Positions 1-6,748 of a stretch of DNA of 13,863 bases are shown piece after piece. The notes under the pieces are model-generated. The model did not search any database. It was not told the DNA's origin and worked only from the letters and a program-made list of their open reading frames with translations. Every line of letters starts with the position of its first letter. Positions within the stretch are counted from its first letter, which is position 1. The DNA lies in NCBI GenBank assembly GCA_030618325.1, contig JAUXDP010000054.1, forward strand, positions 1 to 13,863, read 5' to 3'. Both the position numbers and the translations under genes were made by a program. The DNA is from Methylococcaceae bacterium. GTDB lineage: Bacteria > Pseudomonadota > Gammaproteobacteria > Methylococcales > Methylomonadaceae.

Positions 1-2
1 GT

Positions 3-107
3 CGTAAGCACGGTATTTCGTTCTGGAGCTACCTGCTTGATCGCACATCAAATGCGAACCAGATTCCTTCCATGGCGGACATTCTTCAGACCGCTGCCAG
101 TGGATAA
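3..107 (+). pseudogene. C-terminal end of a probable transposase (truncated by the window edge)
   Basis: An open frame enters from the left edge and ends at TAA 105-107, giving 34 residues. It contains the stretches RKHGISFWSYLLDR and IPSMADILQ. This arrangement (basic residues, then SFWxYLxDR, then I-P-x-x-A-D/E-I-L close to the stop) is one I associate with C-termini of bacterial insertion-sequence transposases, but I cannot assign the IS family from so short a piece. The rest of the gene, if present, lies outside the window, so it could be intact or a remnant. I did not recognise a clear terminal inverted repeat between its stop and the exporter gene at 157. The assignment is by pattern memory only. 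Confidence 0.4.
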
Positions 108-156
108 TGAGAAGTTACTGAAAATAATGCTAAGCTAATAATTAATAATATTTTTT

Positions 157-2445
157 TCATTTCTTTTCCATACTCATTATTAAAGGGGGTAACAGTAATA
201 AATCCATAAATAGAGCAACGGCTATGGTAATTGCAGTCAATAATCCCATTTCAGAATTCATTGAAAAATGGGACAAACTTAACATCATGAATCCTGCTAC
301 TAATACGACAGAGGTAATTGATATAGCTATTCCCACTGTCGAAAATGCATAACGCACAGCATCTTCTTTGTCCATTGCTTTATCGATTCGTGCATGTCTA
401 TATTTACTGATGAAATGAACAGTATCATCAACTACAATCCCTAAAGTCATGCCGCTGACTACCGATATTCCCAATCCAACTTGTCCATCTATCAATGCCC
501 ATATACCAAAAGCAACACCTGCAGGAATCAAATTTGGTACTAAGCTAATCATTCCTAATTTAATGGATTTAAAAGCAATAATGAGTATTAAAGAGATAAG
601 AACTAAAGCGATTGCGGAGCCCGTTACCATACCAATGATATTACGACTACCAATATGAGAAAACATTAATATGGGGCTGGCTAATTCAACTTTATAGTCT
701 GTCATATTCTGTGAAAGCCATTGTTCAATTCGCTCTTCAAGGGCAATGACTTGATTTGAACTCATACTTTCTAATGTTGCAATGACACGTATGCCTGATT
801 TATCAATATTGATTTGGTCATTCAAGTCTAACCCATAAGGTAATGACATTTCATAGAGCAATAAATATTGCGCAGCTAATTCTCTTTGTTCAGGTAATCG
901 ATACCATTCCTCATTATCACCATGCATGTTTTTATTTAACCGTTTAAAAGTATCCGTTATTGTATTGGTATGGATTATTTCTGGCTGAGTTGATAACCAA
1001 TCATTGAACTGTTGTACATTCTGTAAAAATTTAGGTTCGCTTATCGCACCTGTACCATTAGCGTGAATCGAAAATTCAAGGGTATAAATTCCTCCCATAT
1101 TTTCATTTAGAAAATCGGTACTTTGTCTGAACTCCGTACTTTTATCAAAATATTTTACAAACTCATCATTTAACTGATTTTGTGGAATAAAAGAAATTAT
1201 AAGTAGCGCAAGAATTGCATTAAAAATTAATAAGGATTTACGGTATTCAATGACCCATTCAGCTAGATGCTCCATCAAGGAATTATCCAGCTCATCTTTC
1301 GGTTTGACCTTTATAGGTAAAATAGACATCAGAGCAGGTAAAAAAGTAACTGAAAATAACCAAGCTAAGATGACTCCTATAGCAACAATATTACCTAAAT
1401 CCCTAAAAGGTGGAGCATCACTAAAGTTCATGCTTAAAAACCCAATCGCTGTGGTTATGCTAGTTAAAAAAACAGGGCTAAAGTTAATCACTAAACTTTC
1501 TTGTATGGCTTTCTTTTTTTCATGGCCAATACGCATATTATGTAATTGAGTTGCTAAAATATGTACGCAGTCTGCAATAGCCATCGTTAATATAATGGTA
1601 GGCGCTATTGCCGATGTGGAGGTTAAATACCAACCTAGCCAACCAGCAATACCTAAAGCAGAAATAACGGAAAAAATGATTAAAATAATGACAGAAAAGG
1701 TCGCACTGAAAGAGCGTAAACTGATGAATAATACTAGAATAACGACGGCATACATCAGCGGAACTAAGGTTTTATTATCATCCATTGCTGATTCAACAAA
1801 GGCATTTGTAAACATGGCCATACCTGTTAAATGAATCTTTATATCTGGATAAATTTTTTCTATCTCTGTTGCTAATAATCGTACACTCGTTGCTACTTTT
1901 GTTGCTTCAAATGGACTTTCCCCAGGGAATTGCAGAGTGACATTGATTCCTGAAACGTGTCCTTTATTCGAAACTAGTCGATTAACTAACAATGGCTCAT
2001 GGAGCGCCACCTGTTTTATTTTTTCTATTTCTTCAGCGGATACCTGAGGATTAATCACTAAATCAGCAACAATCAAATCATCTTCATTCGCTTGAGTATG
2101 TTGAAAATTTGTTATGGAATCGACTCGACTTGAATAAGGTATCTTCCATGCTTTTTCTGTTAATAGCTGAATAGCCTCTAATGTTTTTGGTGTAAAAACA
2201 GTGCCTCCTTTGGGTTCTACTATAAATAAAACCGAATCTGATTTGTTATAGATATCTTGTATTTCTTCAAATGCAACTAACTGCGGGTTTCCTTCGCTAA
2301 AGTACACCCGATAGTCTGTTTCAAGTGTTAAATTACGAACACCTATACTCATTCCTGAAACGGCAATAAGTGTGAGTAACAGTATCCACCAAGGATGATC
2401 TGTCACATATTTAGAAAAACCTAATACTCTTAGTTTTTGTTTCAT
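157..2445 (-). CDS. MMPL/RND-superfamily exporter (HAE3-like)
   Basis: Predicted inner-membrane, proton-driven exporter of 762 residues; its substrate cannot be told from sequence. The protein has the duplicated RND plan: a first membrane helix near residues 18-36, a large extracytoplasmic domain to about 225, a bundle of helices to about 375, then the same again (helix near 405-420, second soluble domain, helices from about 603 to the end). Acidic residues lie inside the membrane helices where RND pumps relay protons: AIADCVH (D292) in the first half and GIVVDDTVH (D673, D674) in the second. The start is the ATG at 2445, overlapping the tetR stop by one base (TGATG) and preceded by AAGGTG at good spacing; a TTG one codon upstream is less well placed. 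The size and lack of an adjacent membrane-fusion protein fit the MMPL/HAE3 branch rather than AcrB. Expression is probably controlled by the co-transcribed TetR protein. Family is well supported. Confidence 0.88.
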   Translation of the reverse strand: MKQKLRVLGFSKYVTDHPWWILLLTLIAVSGMSIGVRNLTLETDYRVYFSEGNPQLVAFEEIQDIYNKSDSVLFIVEPKGGTVFTPKTLEAIQLLTEKAWKIPYSSRVDSITNFQHTQANEDDLIVADLVINPQVSAEEIEKIKQVALHEPLLVNRLVSNKGHVSGINVTLQFPGESPFEATKVATSVRLLATEIEKIYPDIKIHLTGMAMFTNAFVESAMDDNKTLVPLMYAVVILVLFISLRSFSATFSVIILIIFSVISALGIAGWLGWYLTSTSAIAPTIILTMAIADCVHILATQLHNMRIGHEKKKAIQESLVINFSPVFLTSITTAIGFLSMNFSDAPPFRDLGNIVAIGVILAWLFSVTFLPALMSILPIKVKPKDELDNSLMEHLAEWVIEYRKSLLIFNAILALLIISFIPQNQLNDEFVKYFDKSTEFRQSTDFLNENMGGIYTLEFSIHANGTGAISEPKFLQNVQQFNDWLSTQPEIIHTNTITDTFKRLNKNMHGDNEEWYRLPEQRELAAQYLLLYEMSLPYGLDLNDQINIDKSGIRVIATLESMSSNQVIALEERIEQWLSQNMTDYKVELASPILMFSHIGSRNIIGMVTGSAIALVLISLILIIAFKSIKLGMISLVPNLIPAGVAFGIWALIDGQVGLGISVVSGMTLGIVVDDTVHFISKYRHARIDKAMDKEDAVRYAFSTVGIAISITSVVLVAGFMMLSLSHFSMNSEMGLLTAITIAVALFMDLLLLPPLIMSMEKK

Positions 2446-3026
2446 CAAGTATCACCTTTTAAGCCATTCAACAACAAGCTAATGATATGTTTTGCAATAA
2501 CTTCTGGGTTCTCATGTTCCTGTTTCCAGTCTGGTAAGAATCGACAAAGAGATTGCATCTCAATGTGACGCATACACAAGCTTGACACTGAAATTGCTAA
2601 TGAGTGAGCATCTCTTTCAGGTGCAATTTCTTTCATTAATACAAGTAAAAAATAGAACTGTTGTTGAAATACATCTTCGGCTAATATTTTCATTCTTTCT
2701 GTATTTCCATCCAATAATTCTCTTTGAATTAAACGATGAAATTCACTATCTGATATTAAAACCTGAATTAATGAGTCAACAAATAACCCCAGTTTCTTTT
2801 CGGCAGAACTATCTATTTTCCAGATTTCAGAAAAAAGTAGTGCCTTATCAGCAAAAGCGTACTGAACCGTTTCAAGATATAGGGTATTTTTATCTGGAAA
2901 ATGATGATAAAGAGCTGCAGCACTCATGTTGACAGTTTTAGCAAGACCTCGCATAGACACATCAGCAAAGCCTCTTTCGGCAAATAATGTTTTTGCCTGT
3001 ATTAATATTTTTTCTTTTGAATTCAA
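2445..3026 (-). CDS. TetR-family transcriptional repressor
   Basis: A 193-residue DNA-binding regulator. The N-terminal helix-turn-helix spans roughly residues 8-52, with the family-typical pattern FAERGFADVSMRGLAKTVNMS followed by AALYHHFPDKNTLY, broken here by position. The rest is a helical ligand-binding and dimerisation domain with no recognisable ligand signature. The first codon is TTG (3024-3026): the frame has a TAA five codons upstream and no ATG or GTG in between, and AAGG at 3037-3040 provides a ribosome site. The gene is first in an operon with the MMPL exporter, whose start overlaps this stop. A near-perfect palindrome at 3038-3057 covers the putative -10 region and the ribosome site, which suggests autorepression and relief by a substrate of the pump. 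The family call is sure; the regulatory loop is inferred. Confidence 0.88.
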   Translation of the reverse strand: MNSKEKILIQAKTLFAERGFADVSMRGLAKTVNMSAAALYHHFPDKNTLYLETVQYAFADKALLFSEIWKIDSSAEKKLGLFVDSLIQVLISDSEFHRLIQRELLDGNTERMKILAEDVFQQQFYFLLVLMKEIAPERDAHSLAISVSSLCMRHIEMQSLCRFLPDWKQEHENPEVIAKHIISLLLNGLKGDT

Positions 3027-3037
3027 AATACAATTAC

Positions 3038-3057
3038 CTTAACAAACGTTAGTTAAG
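3038..3057. promoter_or_regulatory. Palindromic operator, probably for the TetR protein
   Basis: CTTAACAAACGTTAGTTAAG is an inverted repeat matching in 18 of 20 positions, only positions 7 and 14 failing to pair. It lies 12 bases upstream of the tetR start codon and covers both its AAGG ribosome site and the likely -10 region. TetR-family operators are commonly palindromes of this size next to the regulator's own gene. Binding by this TetR protein is inferred. Confidence 0.65.
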
Positions 3058-3084
3058 CTTATGTTATACTATTATTTATGTCAA
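3056..3084 (-). promoter_or_regulatory. Candidate sigma-70 promoter of tetR-exporter operon
   Basis: On the minus strand a perfect TTGACA -35 box occupies 3084-3079. Seventeen bases later comes TAAGCT (3061-3056), a poor -10 match; TATAAC lies closer but at a short spacing. The -10 region abuts and overlaps the palindrome at 3038-3057, which fits repression by steric block. Confidence 0.5.
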
Positions 3085-3089
3085 TTTAC

Positions 3090-3104
3090 AGTTTTACGAA
3101 AACT
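3090..3104. repeat. Short inverted repeat AGTTTT-ACG-AAAACT upstream of the tetR promoter
   Basis: Perfect 6-base arms with a 3-base centre, just upstream of the TTGACA -35 box. It could be a second regulator site, but its sequence differs from the 3038-3057 palindrome and arms of this length can arise by chance in AT-rich DNA. Confidence 0.3.
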
Positions 3105-3140
3105 ATTGTTCTTCATAAGTTTCGGTTAAGTAGAGTAATC

Positions 3141-3167
3141 GACTGTTATATTAATAATATAACAGTC
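3141..3167. repeat. 27-bp palindrome in the tetR/ABC intergenic region
   Basis: Two perfect 13-base arms (GACTGTTATATTA and its complement) flank a single central A. It can form an 11-bp stem with a 5-base loop in RNA or a cruciform in DNA. Neither strand has a run of T after it, so it is not a standard intrinsic terminator. Its symmetry and size would suit an operator or a recombinase or transposition site; no owner can be named. Confidence 0.6.
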
Positions 3168-3365
3168 TGAAAAATAATAAGAATGTCAGATAAGGAACTA
3201 GTATATGGGTTGCCCGAGAGTTGTCTTAGAGTAACTTTTCATACCGTTGGACTTCAAACCCCGCAACTGATTCAGTAACAGTGCTTCTAGTAAAAATCGA
3301 CCGATAGAAAACGCAAATGTAGTAATACGAAGTATTTACACACTCAAATTTGTTACCTTTTGAGA

Positions 3366-4100
3366 TTAAAGCAAGCCAAATATTTCAGGATAATCGGAGA
3401 AAATTTTATTGCGAAATGATTCTACCTGAGCTTCATATTGTCTTTCATCTCTAGGTATGGAAACAGGGATTTCAGTGATCACTGACATTGGAGAATTGGA
3501 CAGAAAAATCAACCTGTCTGCCAGGGTGATGGCTTCACGCAAATCATGAGTAACAAATAACACTGTATGTGGCCGATCAGTCCAGAGCTTGATCAGTAAT
3601 TGCCTGACTTGACGCGCAGTCGGTGGATCAAGGGAAACAAAAGGTTCATCCATTAACAAGATGTCAGGATCATTGGCGAATGCGCGTATTATTGAAACTC
3701 TGCGACTCATACCCAGCGAAAGCTGTTCAGGATAGGTTTGCTGCTCGGATGTCAGTTTCATAGTGGCAAGTAATGAATCAAGAAATTTGGGTGTGGCCTT
3801 GGTCGCCAATTCCAGATTTTCTCTTACCGTTCGCCAAGGTAATAATCTTGGGTTTTGAAAGACATAGCCGATGCTAGGTTTGGTTTCGCTTTGGCCTAAT
3901 TCGATGTGCCCCTGGAAATTTTTATCTAAGCCGGAAAGAATATTTAGTAACGTGGTCTTACCACAGCCCGAAGGCCCAGCCAGGCATACAAATTCACCAG
4001 ATTTTAAAGTAATATTGAGATCTGCGATAACCTCTTTTGCCTCCCCTGTTTCTGGAGACTCGAAGTTCTTATGTTCAATCTTAATTTTGACATCAGTCAT
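3366..4100 (-). CDS. ABC transporter ATPase, NitT/TauT/SsuB type
   Basis: A 244-residue ATP-binding subunit of an importer for small anions or sulfonate-like or nitrogenous compounds; the exact substrate is unknown. All motifs are visible: Walker A GPSGCGKT (42-49), Q-loop FQNPRLLPW (Q82), signature LSLGM (127-131, a variant of LSGGQ), Walker B ILLMDE (147-152) and the switch histidine in VTHD (H185). The FQ-LLPWxTVxEN stretch is typical of the SsuB/TauB/NrtD branch. The chosen start is ATG 4100, which overlaps the permease stop in an ATGA junction and has GAGG eight bases upstream; a GTG nine bases earlier would begin on the ribosome site itself. It is translationally coupled to the permease. 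No periplasmic binding protein gene is found on either side. Confidence 0.88.
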   Translation of the reverse strand: MTDVKIKIEHKNFESPETGEAKEVIADLNITLKSGEFVCLAGPSGCGKTTLLNILSGLDKNFQGHIELGQSETKPSIGYVFQNPRLLPWRTVRENLELATKATPKFLDSLLATMKLTSEQQTYPEQLSLGMSRRVSIIRAFANDPDILLMDEPFVSLDPPTARQVRQLLIKLWTDRPHTVLFVTHDLREAITLADRLIFLSNSPMSVITEIPVSIPRDERQYEAQVESFRNKIFSDYPEIFGLL

Positions 4101-4849
4101 CGCCGCCACCTCAAAGCCTTTTGATCAAGTGGCTTGAGAATCAGCCATTCAATTAATTGAATAATACTCACAAAAGCAATGGTGTAAGCCAAGATACTGG
4201 TAACGTCGAATAGTTGAAAAAAAAGATGCAGTTGATACCCCATACCGTTGCTTCTACCGAGCAGTTCTACTACCAGTATAATTTTCCAGATCAGTGCCAG
4301 ACCGGAGCGCGAGGCAGCCATCACAAATGGGTAGAGCTGTGGCCAGATAACGTGTGCAAAAGTTTTCCATTTGCCAAAGCGGTAGCACTCCGCCATTTCA
4401 AGCAAGTCTTGGTCAAGCGCGCGTGATCCTTCTCGAATGGTGACAACAACATTGGGAACTTTATTAATGACCACGGCCAGAATTGCAGCAACTTCAATCA
4501 ACCCAAACCAGACATAACATAAAATAATGGTTACCAGTGCGGGAATATTTAAAAAAATGATCAGCCAGTGATCGAAAAATGTGTTCAATTGTTTATGCTG
4601 GCCTAAAGCTATGCCGATCAAACAACCTAATATCATGGCAATACTGAAGCTGATAATTAATCTTAGTAGTGTGACCCCTAAATGATAGGGAAGTTGGCCC
4701 GTTTGTATTTCTCGCCAAAGGACTTTGGCAACCGTTACCGGCGGGGGTAAGGTATTGCTATCAATAAAAAAAGCAAGGCCCTGCCACAAGCTGAAAAAAA
4801 TGAGGATTGATAAACTGGTCAGTACTTGAGAGCGAAGTTGTTGTTGCAT
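4097..4849 (-). CDS. ABC transporter permease, SsuC/TauC type
   Basis: A 250-residue inner-membrane subunit that forms the import channel with the ATPase downstream. Hydrophobic segments lie near residues 11-29, 60-82, 93-118, 121-138, 178-197 and 218-238. The cytoplasmic coupling (EAA) loop is readable around 151-172: EMAECYRFGKWKTFAHVIWP, in which the usual EAA is replaced by EMAE and the conserved glycine is G159. The opening part with TLPPPVTV after the first helix matches the common 'LPSPxxV' of this family. It starts at ATG 4849, without a strong ribosome site, and is divergent from arfB with 58 bases between the two start codons. The likely substrates are nitrate, taurine, alkanesulfonate or a thiamine-precursor-like compound, but this cannot be decided without the missing binding protein. 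Confidence 0.85.
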   Translation of the reverse strand: MQQQLRSQVLTSLSILIFFSLWQGLAFFIDSNTLPPPVTVAKVLWREIQTGQLPYHLGVTLLRLIISFSIAMILGCLIGIALGQHKQLNTFFDHWLIIFLNIPALVTIILCYVWFGLIEVAAILAVVINKVPNVVVTIREGSRALDQDLLEMAECYRFGKWKTFAHVIWPQLYPFVMAASRSGLALIWKIILVVELLGRSNGMGYQLHLFFQLFDVTSILAYTIAFVSIIQLIEWLILKPLDQKALRWRR

Positions 4850-4868
4850 TCAACGAGCTAAATATAAT
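4841..4868 (+). promoter_or_regulatory. Candidate promoter for arfB
   Basis: A perfect TATAAT -10 box at 4863-4868 is preceded after 16 bases by TTGTTG (4841-4846), a half match to the -35 consensus. It would give a leader of about 30 bases ahead of the arfB ATG at 4908. Its upstream part overlaps the first codons of the divergent permease gene. Confidence 0.5.
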
Positions 4869-4907
4869 AATTTTACCCTGTTATCGCAGTTTTTGTTACA
4901 TTTACTT

Positions 4908-5321
4908 ATGCTAAAAATATCCATGAATATCTCAATTCCAGATGATGAAATCGAACTTTCCGCAATTCGGGCGCAAGGGGCTGGCGGGCAGAATGTAAAT
5001 AAAGTATCTTCTGCAATTCACCTGCGCTTTGATATTAATGCTTCCTCTCTACCCGAGTTTTATAAGCAACGTCTGTTAAACTTGCGTGATCGGCGGATTA
5101 ACAAGGACGGTATTATTATTATCAAAGCTCAGACAAACCGTACTCAGGAAAAAAATCGAGAGGATGCTTTAGAACGGTTAAAAGAATTAATTAAAAGTGT
5201 GGCTGTTGTACAAAAGGTAAGAAAGCCGACTAAAGCAACCAGAGGTTCACAAAAAAGACGCATGGATAGCAAAACCAAGCGGGGAAAAACGAAAGCACTA
5301 CGGGGCAAAGTGACAGAATAA
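4908..5321 (+). CDS. arfB: Peptidyl-tRNA hydrolase ArfB (ribosome rescue, YaeJ type)
   Basis: ArfB enters the A site of ribosomes stalled on mRNAs lacking a stop codon, and hydrolyses the peptidyl-tRNA. The 137-residue protein has the catalytic GGQ at 26-28 inside AIRAQGAGGQNVNK, followed by SSAIHLRFD and the release-factor fold. Its C-terminal tail (about residue 105 on) is strongly basic with KPTKATRGSQKRR and KALRGKV, the part that in E. coli ArfB lies in the mRNA entry channel. The start at ATG 4908 gives MLKISMNISIPDDE, which lines up with the E. coli N-terminus MIVISRHVAIPDGE and puts GGQ at the same distance from the start. A TTG further up or ATG 4923 is possible. No clear Shine-Dalgarno sequence precedes it. 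It is probably co-transcribed with the S1 protein downstream. The assignment is very secure. Confidence 0.93.
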   Translation: MLKISMNISIPDDEIELSAIRAQGAGGQNVNKVSSAIHLRFDINASSLPEFYKQRLLNLRDRRINKDGIIIIKAQTNRTQEKNREDALERLKELIKSVAVVQKVRKPTKATRGSQKRRMDSKTKRGKTKALRGKVTE

Positions 5322-5405
5322 GAATAATGGACTAGGGTGCTGTCTTACAAAGCTCCAATTGAACGGTATAATGTCCATCTTAGAGAGATTGCAGACGAGA
5401 TAGAA

Positions 5406-6242
5406 ATGATTAGAATTGGCGGGACTTATGAATTAGACGTGTTAAAAACGGTTAATTTCGGTTTTTATTTAGATGCTAAAGATCTTGGTGAGGTATTGCT
5501 ACCGAAAAAACATGCTCCACACGATTTATCTCCGGGCGATTCTATCGAAGTATTTCTTTATCTAGATTCAGAAAATCGGCCCATAGCAACCACACAAAAA
5601 CCCAAGGCTCAGGTGGGTGAATTCGCTTATTTACGTGCAGTGGCTACTGCTGATGTCGGTGCCTTTTTAGATTGGGGATTGGATAAAGACGTGTTGTTAC
5701 CCTTTGCTGAGCAGCATAGGCCTATACAAGTCGGCCATTCTTATTTAGTGTATTTATATCTCGATAAGATCGATAGCCGGATTACTGCATCATCTAAAAT
5801 AGATAAATTTCTTGATGATGAGAAACCCCATAACTTCCACCCCCAGCAGGTAGTTAATCTGATCATTGGCAATAGTACCGACCTGGGTTACAAAGCCATT
5901 GTAAATCATAGCCATTGGGGAGTACTGTATAAAAATGAGGTATACCAGCGCTTAAGTTTTGGTCAAACTAAAAAAGGCTATATTAAACGTGTCCGGCCTG
6001 ATGGAAAAATTGATTTAAGTCTCCAGGGTGGTAGAGAAACTCGTAATAAAGAAGCCAATATTATTGTGAACCATTTAAAAAAACATGATGGTTTTGCCGC
6101 AGTGCATGACAAATCTGATCCTGAATTAATTTCAGATTTGCTGGGCATGAGTAAAGGCGCATTTAAAAAAGCAATTGGTGGGCTATATAAACAAAAAGTG
6201 ATTGATATTACCAAGGATGGTATTCATTTGAATGAAGAGTAA
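5406..6242 (+). CDS. CvfB/YitL-like S1-domain RNA-binding protein
   Basis: A 278-residue cytoplasmic protein built of S1-type RNA-binding modules at about residues 3-60, 70-135 and 150-207, plus a C-terminal winged helix at about 215-275. Family hallmarks are the opening MIRIGGTYELDVLKTVNFGFYL, the stretch ELGEVLLPKK in variant form (DLGEVLLPKK), GEFAYLRAV, VGAFLDWGL, and in the third module WGVLYKNEV with DGKIDLSLQ. In Staphylococcus aureus CvfB affects virulence-factor expression; the role in gammaproteobacteria is not established. An upstream GTG (5337) would add 23 residues, but the family normally begins at the ATG chosen here; the ribosome site is weak for both. The gene lies 84 bases after arfB on the same strand, so the two may share a transcript. 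Family is sure; start is moderately sure. Confidence 0.85.
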   Translation: MIRIGGTYELDVLKTVNFGFYLDAKDLGEVLLPKKHAPHDLSPGDSIEVFLYLDSENRPIATTQKPKAQVGEFAYLRAVATADVGAFLDWGLDKDVLLPFAEQHRPIQVGHSYLVYLYLDKIDSRITASSKIDKFLDDEKPHNFHPQQVVNLIIGNSTDLGYKAIVNHSHWGVLYKNEVYQRLSFGQTKKGYIKRVRPDGKIDLSLQGGRETRNKEANIIVNHLKKHDGFAAVHDKSDPELISDLLGMSKGAFKKAIGGLYKQKVIDITKDGIHLNEE

Positions 6243-6284
6243 AAAAATCAAAAACCACAAACATTAGTTTAGGAATATAAAACA

Positions 6285-6512
6285 ATGACGAAAGGCAAGA
6301 AATACGAATATCGACTAGTGCAAGACAATAACAGTTGGACTGTTGAAATTGTAAGGCGAATAACATCGAAGAAAACAGTTGTTTCAAAGAGTCAGGGTGG
6401 ATTTACCTCTGAGTCTGATGCACATGAGTGGGGCAAAAAAGAGTTAACGCCATTTTTGCAGAACCTAACTGAACGAAACAAGCGTCGATCGCAGCAACCA
6501 AATCAGGATTGA
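6285..6512 (+). CDS. Small DUF3622-like protein
   Basis: A 75-residue soluble, basic protein with no signal peptide or membrane segment. The pattern KGKKYEYRLVQDNNSWTVEI, then RRITSKKTVVSK, then DAHEWGKKEL and a basic tail NLTERNKRRSQQ matches my memory of the DUF3622 family, small proteins of marine and other gammaproteobacteria with no known function. The start is ATG 6285, with AGGA about nine bases before it. It follows the S1 protein by 42 bases in the same orientation and may be the last gene of the arfB transcript. The strand-rich first half with alternating polar and hydrophobic residues suggests a small beta fold, which is inference. Confidence 0.75.
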   Translation: MTKGKKYEYRLVQDNNSWTVEIVRRITSKKTVVSKSQGGFTSESDAHEWGKKELTPFLQNLTERNKRRSQQPNQD

Positions 6513-6687
6513 CTGATATTGATAATTCGGGCTATGCAGCTACGCACCTTGGTTTGAACCATCTCATTCCCTAAAAAACTCAAACACTATGAAATGAAAA
6601 TCGTAATCCAATGTGAATTTCATGGCAAATAGCTGGATACAATAAATTCGAATCAATTCATAAACGGTTCAGCTTGGTTCAAGTATT

Positions 6688-6734
6688 CTGGCTAACAGAA
6701 TCACCCTAGTATGTTTAAACTGGGTTTTAGCCAG
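6688..6734 (+). promoter_or_regulatory. Leader inverted repeat before the His-rich lipoprotein
   Basis: CTGGCTAA (6688-6695) and TTAGCCAG (6727-6734) are perfect 8-base complements separated by 31 bases, which include the small palindrome GTTTAAAC. The right arm ends one base before the GGAGG ribosome site (6736-6740) of the lipoprotein gene. A folded leader could affect access to this site. Regulation is inferred, not shown. Confidence 0.4.
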
Positions 6735-6748
6735 TGGAGGTATTGCAA

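Larger units (their letters stand above)
3027..3365. other. 339-bp intergenic region without a convincing gene
   Basis: This gap separates the tetR start from the ABC ATPase stop, both on the minus strand. Besides the operator, the promoter and the two inverted repeats listed separately, the part from 3168 to 3365 holds no clear gene. A minus-strand frame is open from within the ATPase gene down to TAA at 3226-3228; its last 25 codons before the stop begin RSIFTRSTVTES and end QRYEKLL, which looks protein-like, but no start or ribosome site was found. A 31-codon frame on the plus strand (ATG 3183) is weakly placed. Both may be remnants or chance. Confidence 0.5.

Noticed and set aside
449..1834. 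Plus-strand frames at 449-658, 1250-1549 and 1595-1834
   Set aside because: They lie opposite the well-supported MMPL exporter and have no ribosome sites or recognisable domains.
3141..3167. Palindrome as an intrinsic terminator of the ABC operon
   Set aside because: No T-run on the minus strand after the stem, AT-rich stem, and some 200 bases beyond the ATPase stop.
3205..3270. tRNA-like look: GTTGC ... GCAAC ends with CCCGAGAG and GGACTTCAAACCCC inside
   Set aside because: The T-stem and anticodon stem do not pair and the length is short; no cloverleaf can be drawn.
3183..3278. A 31-codon plus-strand frame (ATG 3183) starting MSDKELVYGLPES
   Set aside because: Only a weak purine stretch precedes the ATG, no promoter is evident and I recognise no family; length is within chance expectation.
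5337..5405. Longer N-terminus of the CvfB-like protein from GTG 5337
   Set aside because: The extra 23 residues have no counterpart in the family, which starts with MIxIGxxxxL as at ATG 5406; however, the ribosome site at either start is weak, so this is not absolute.
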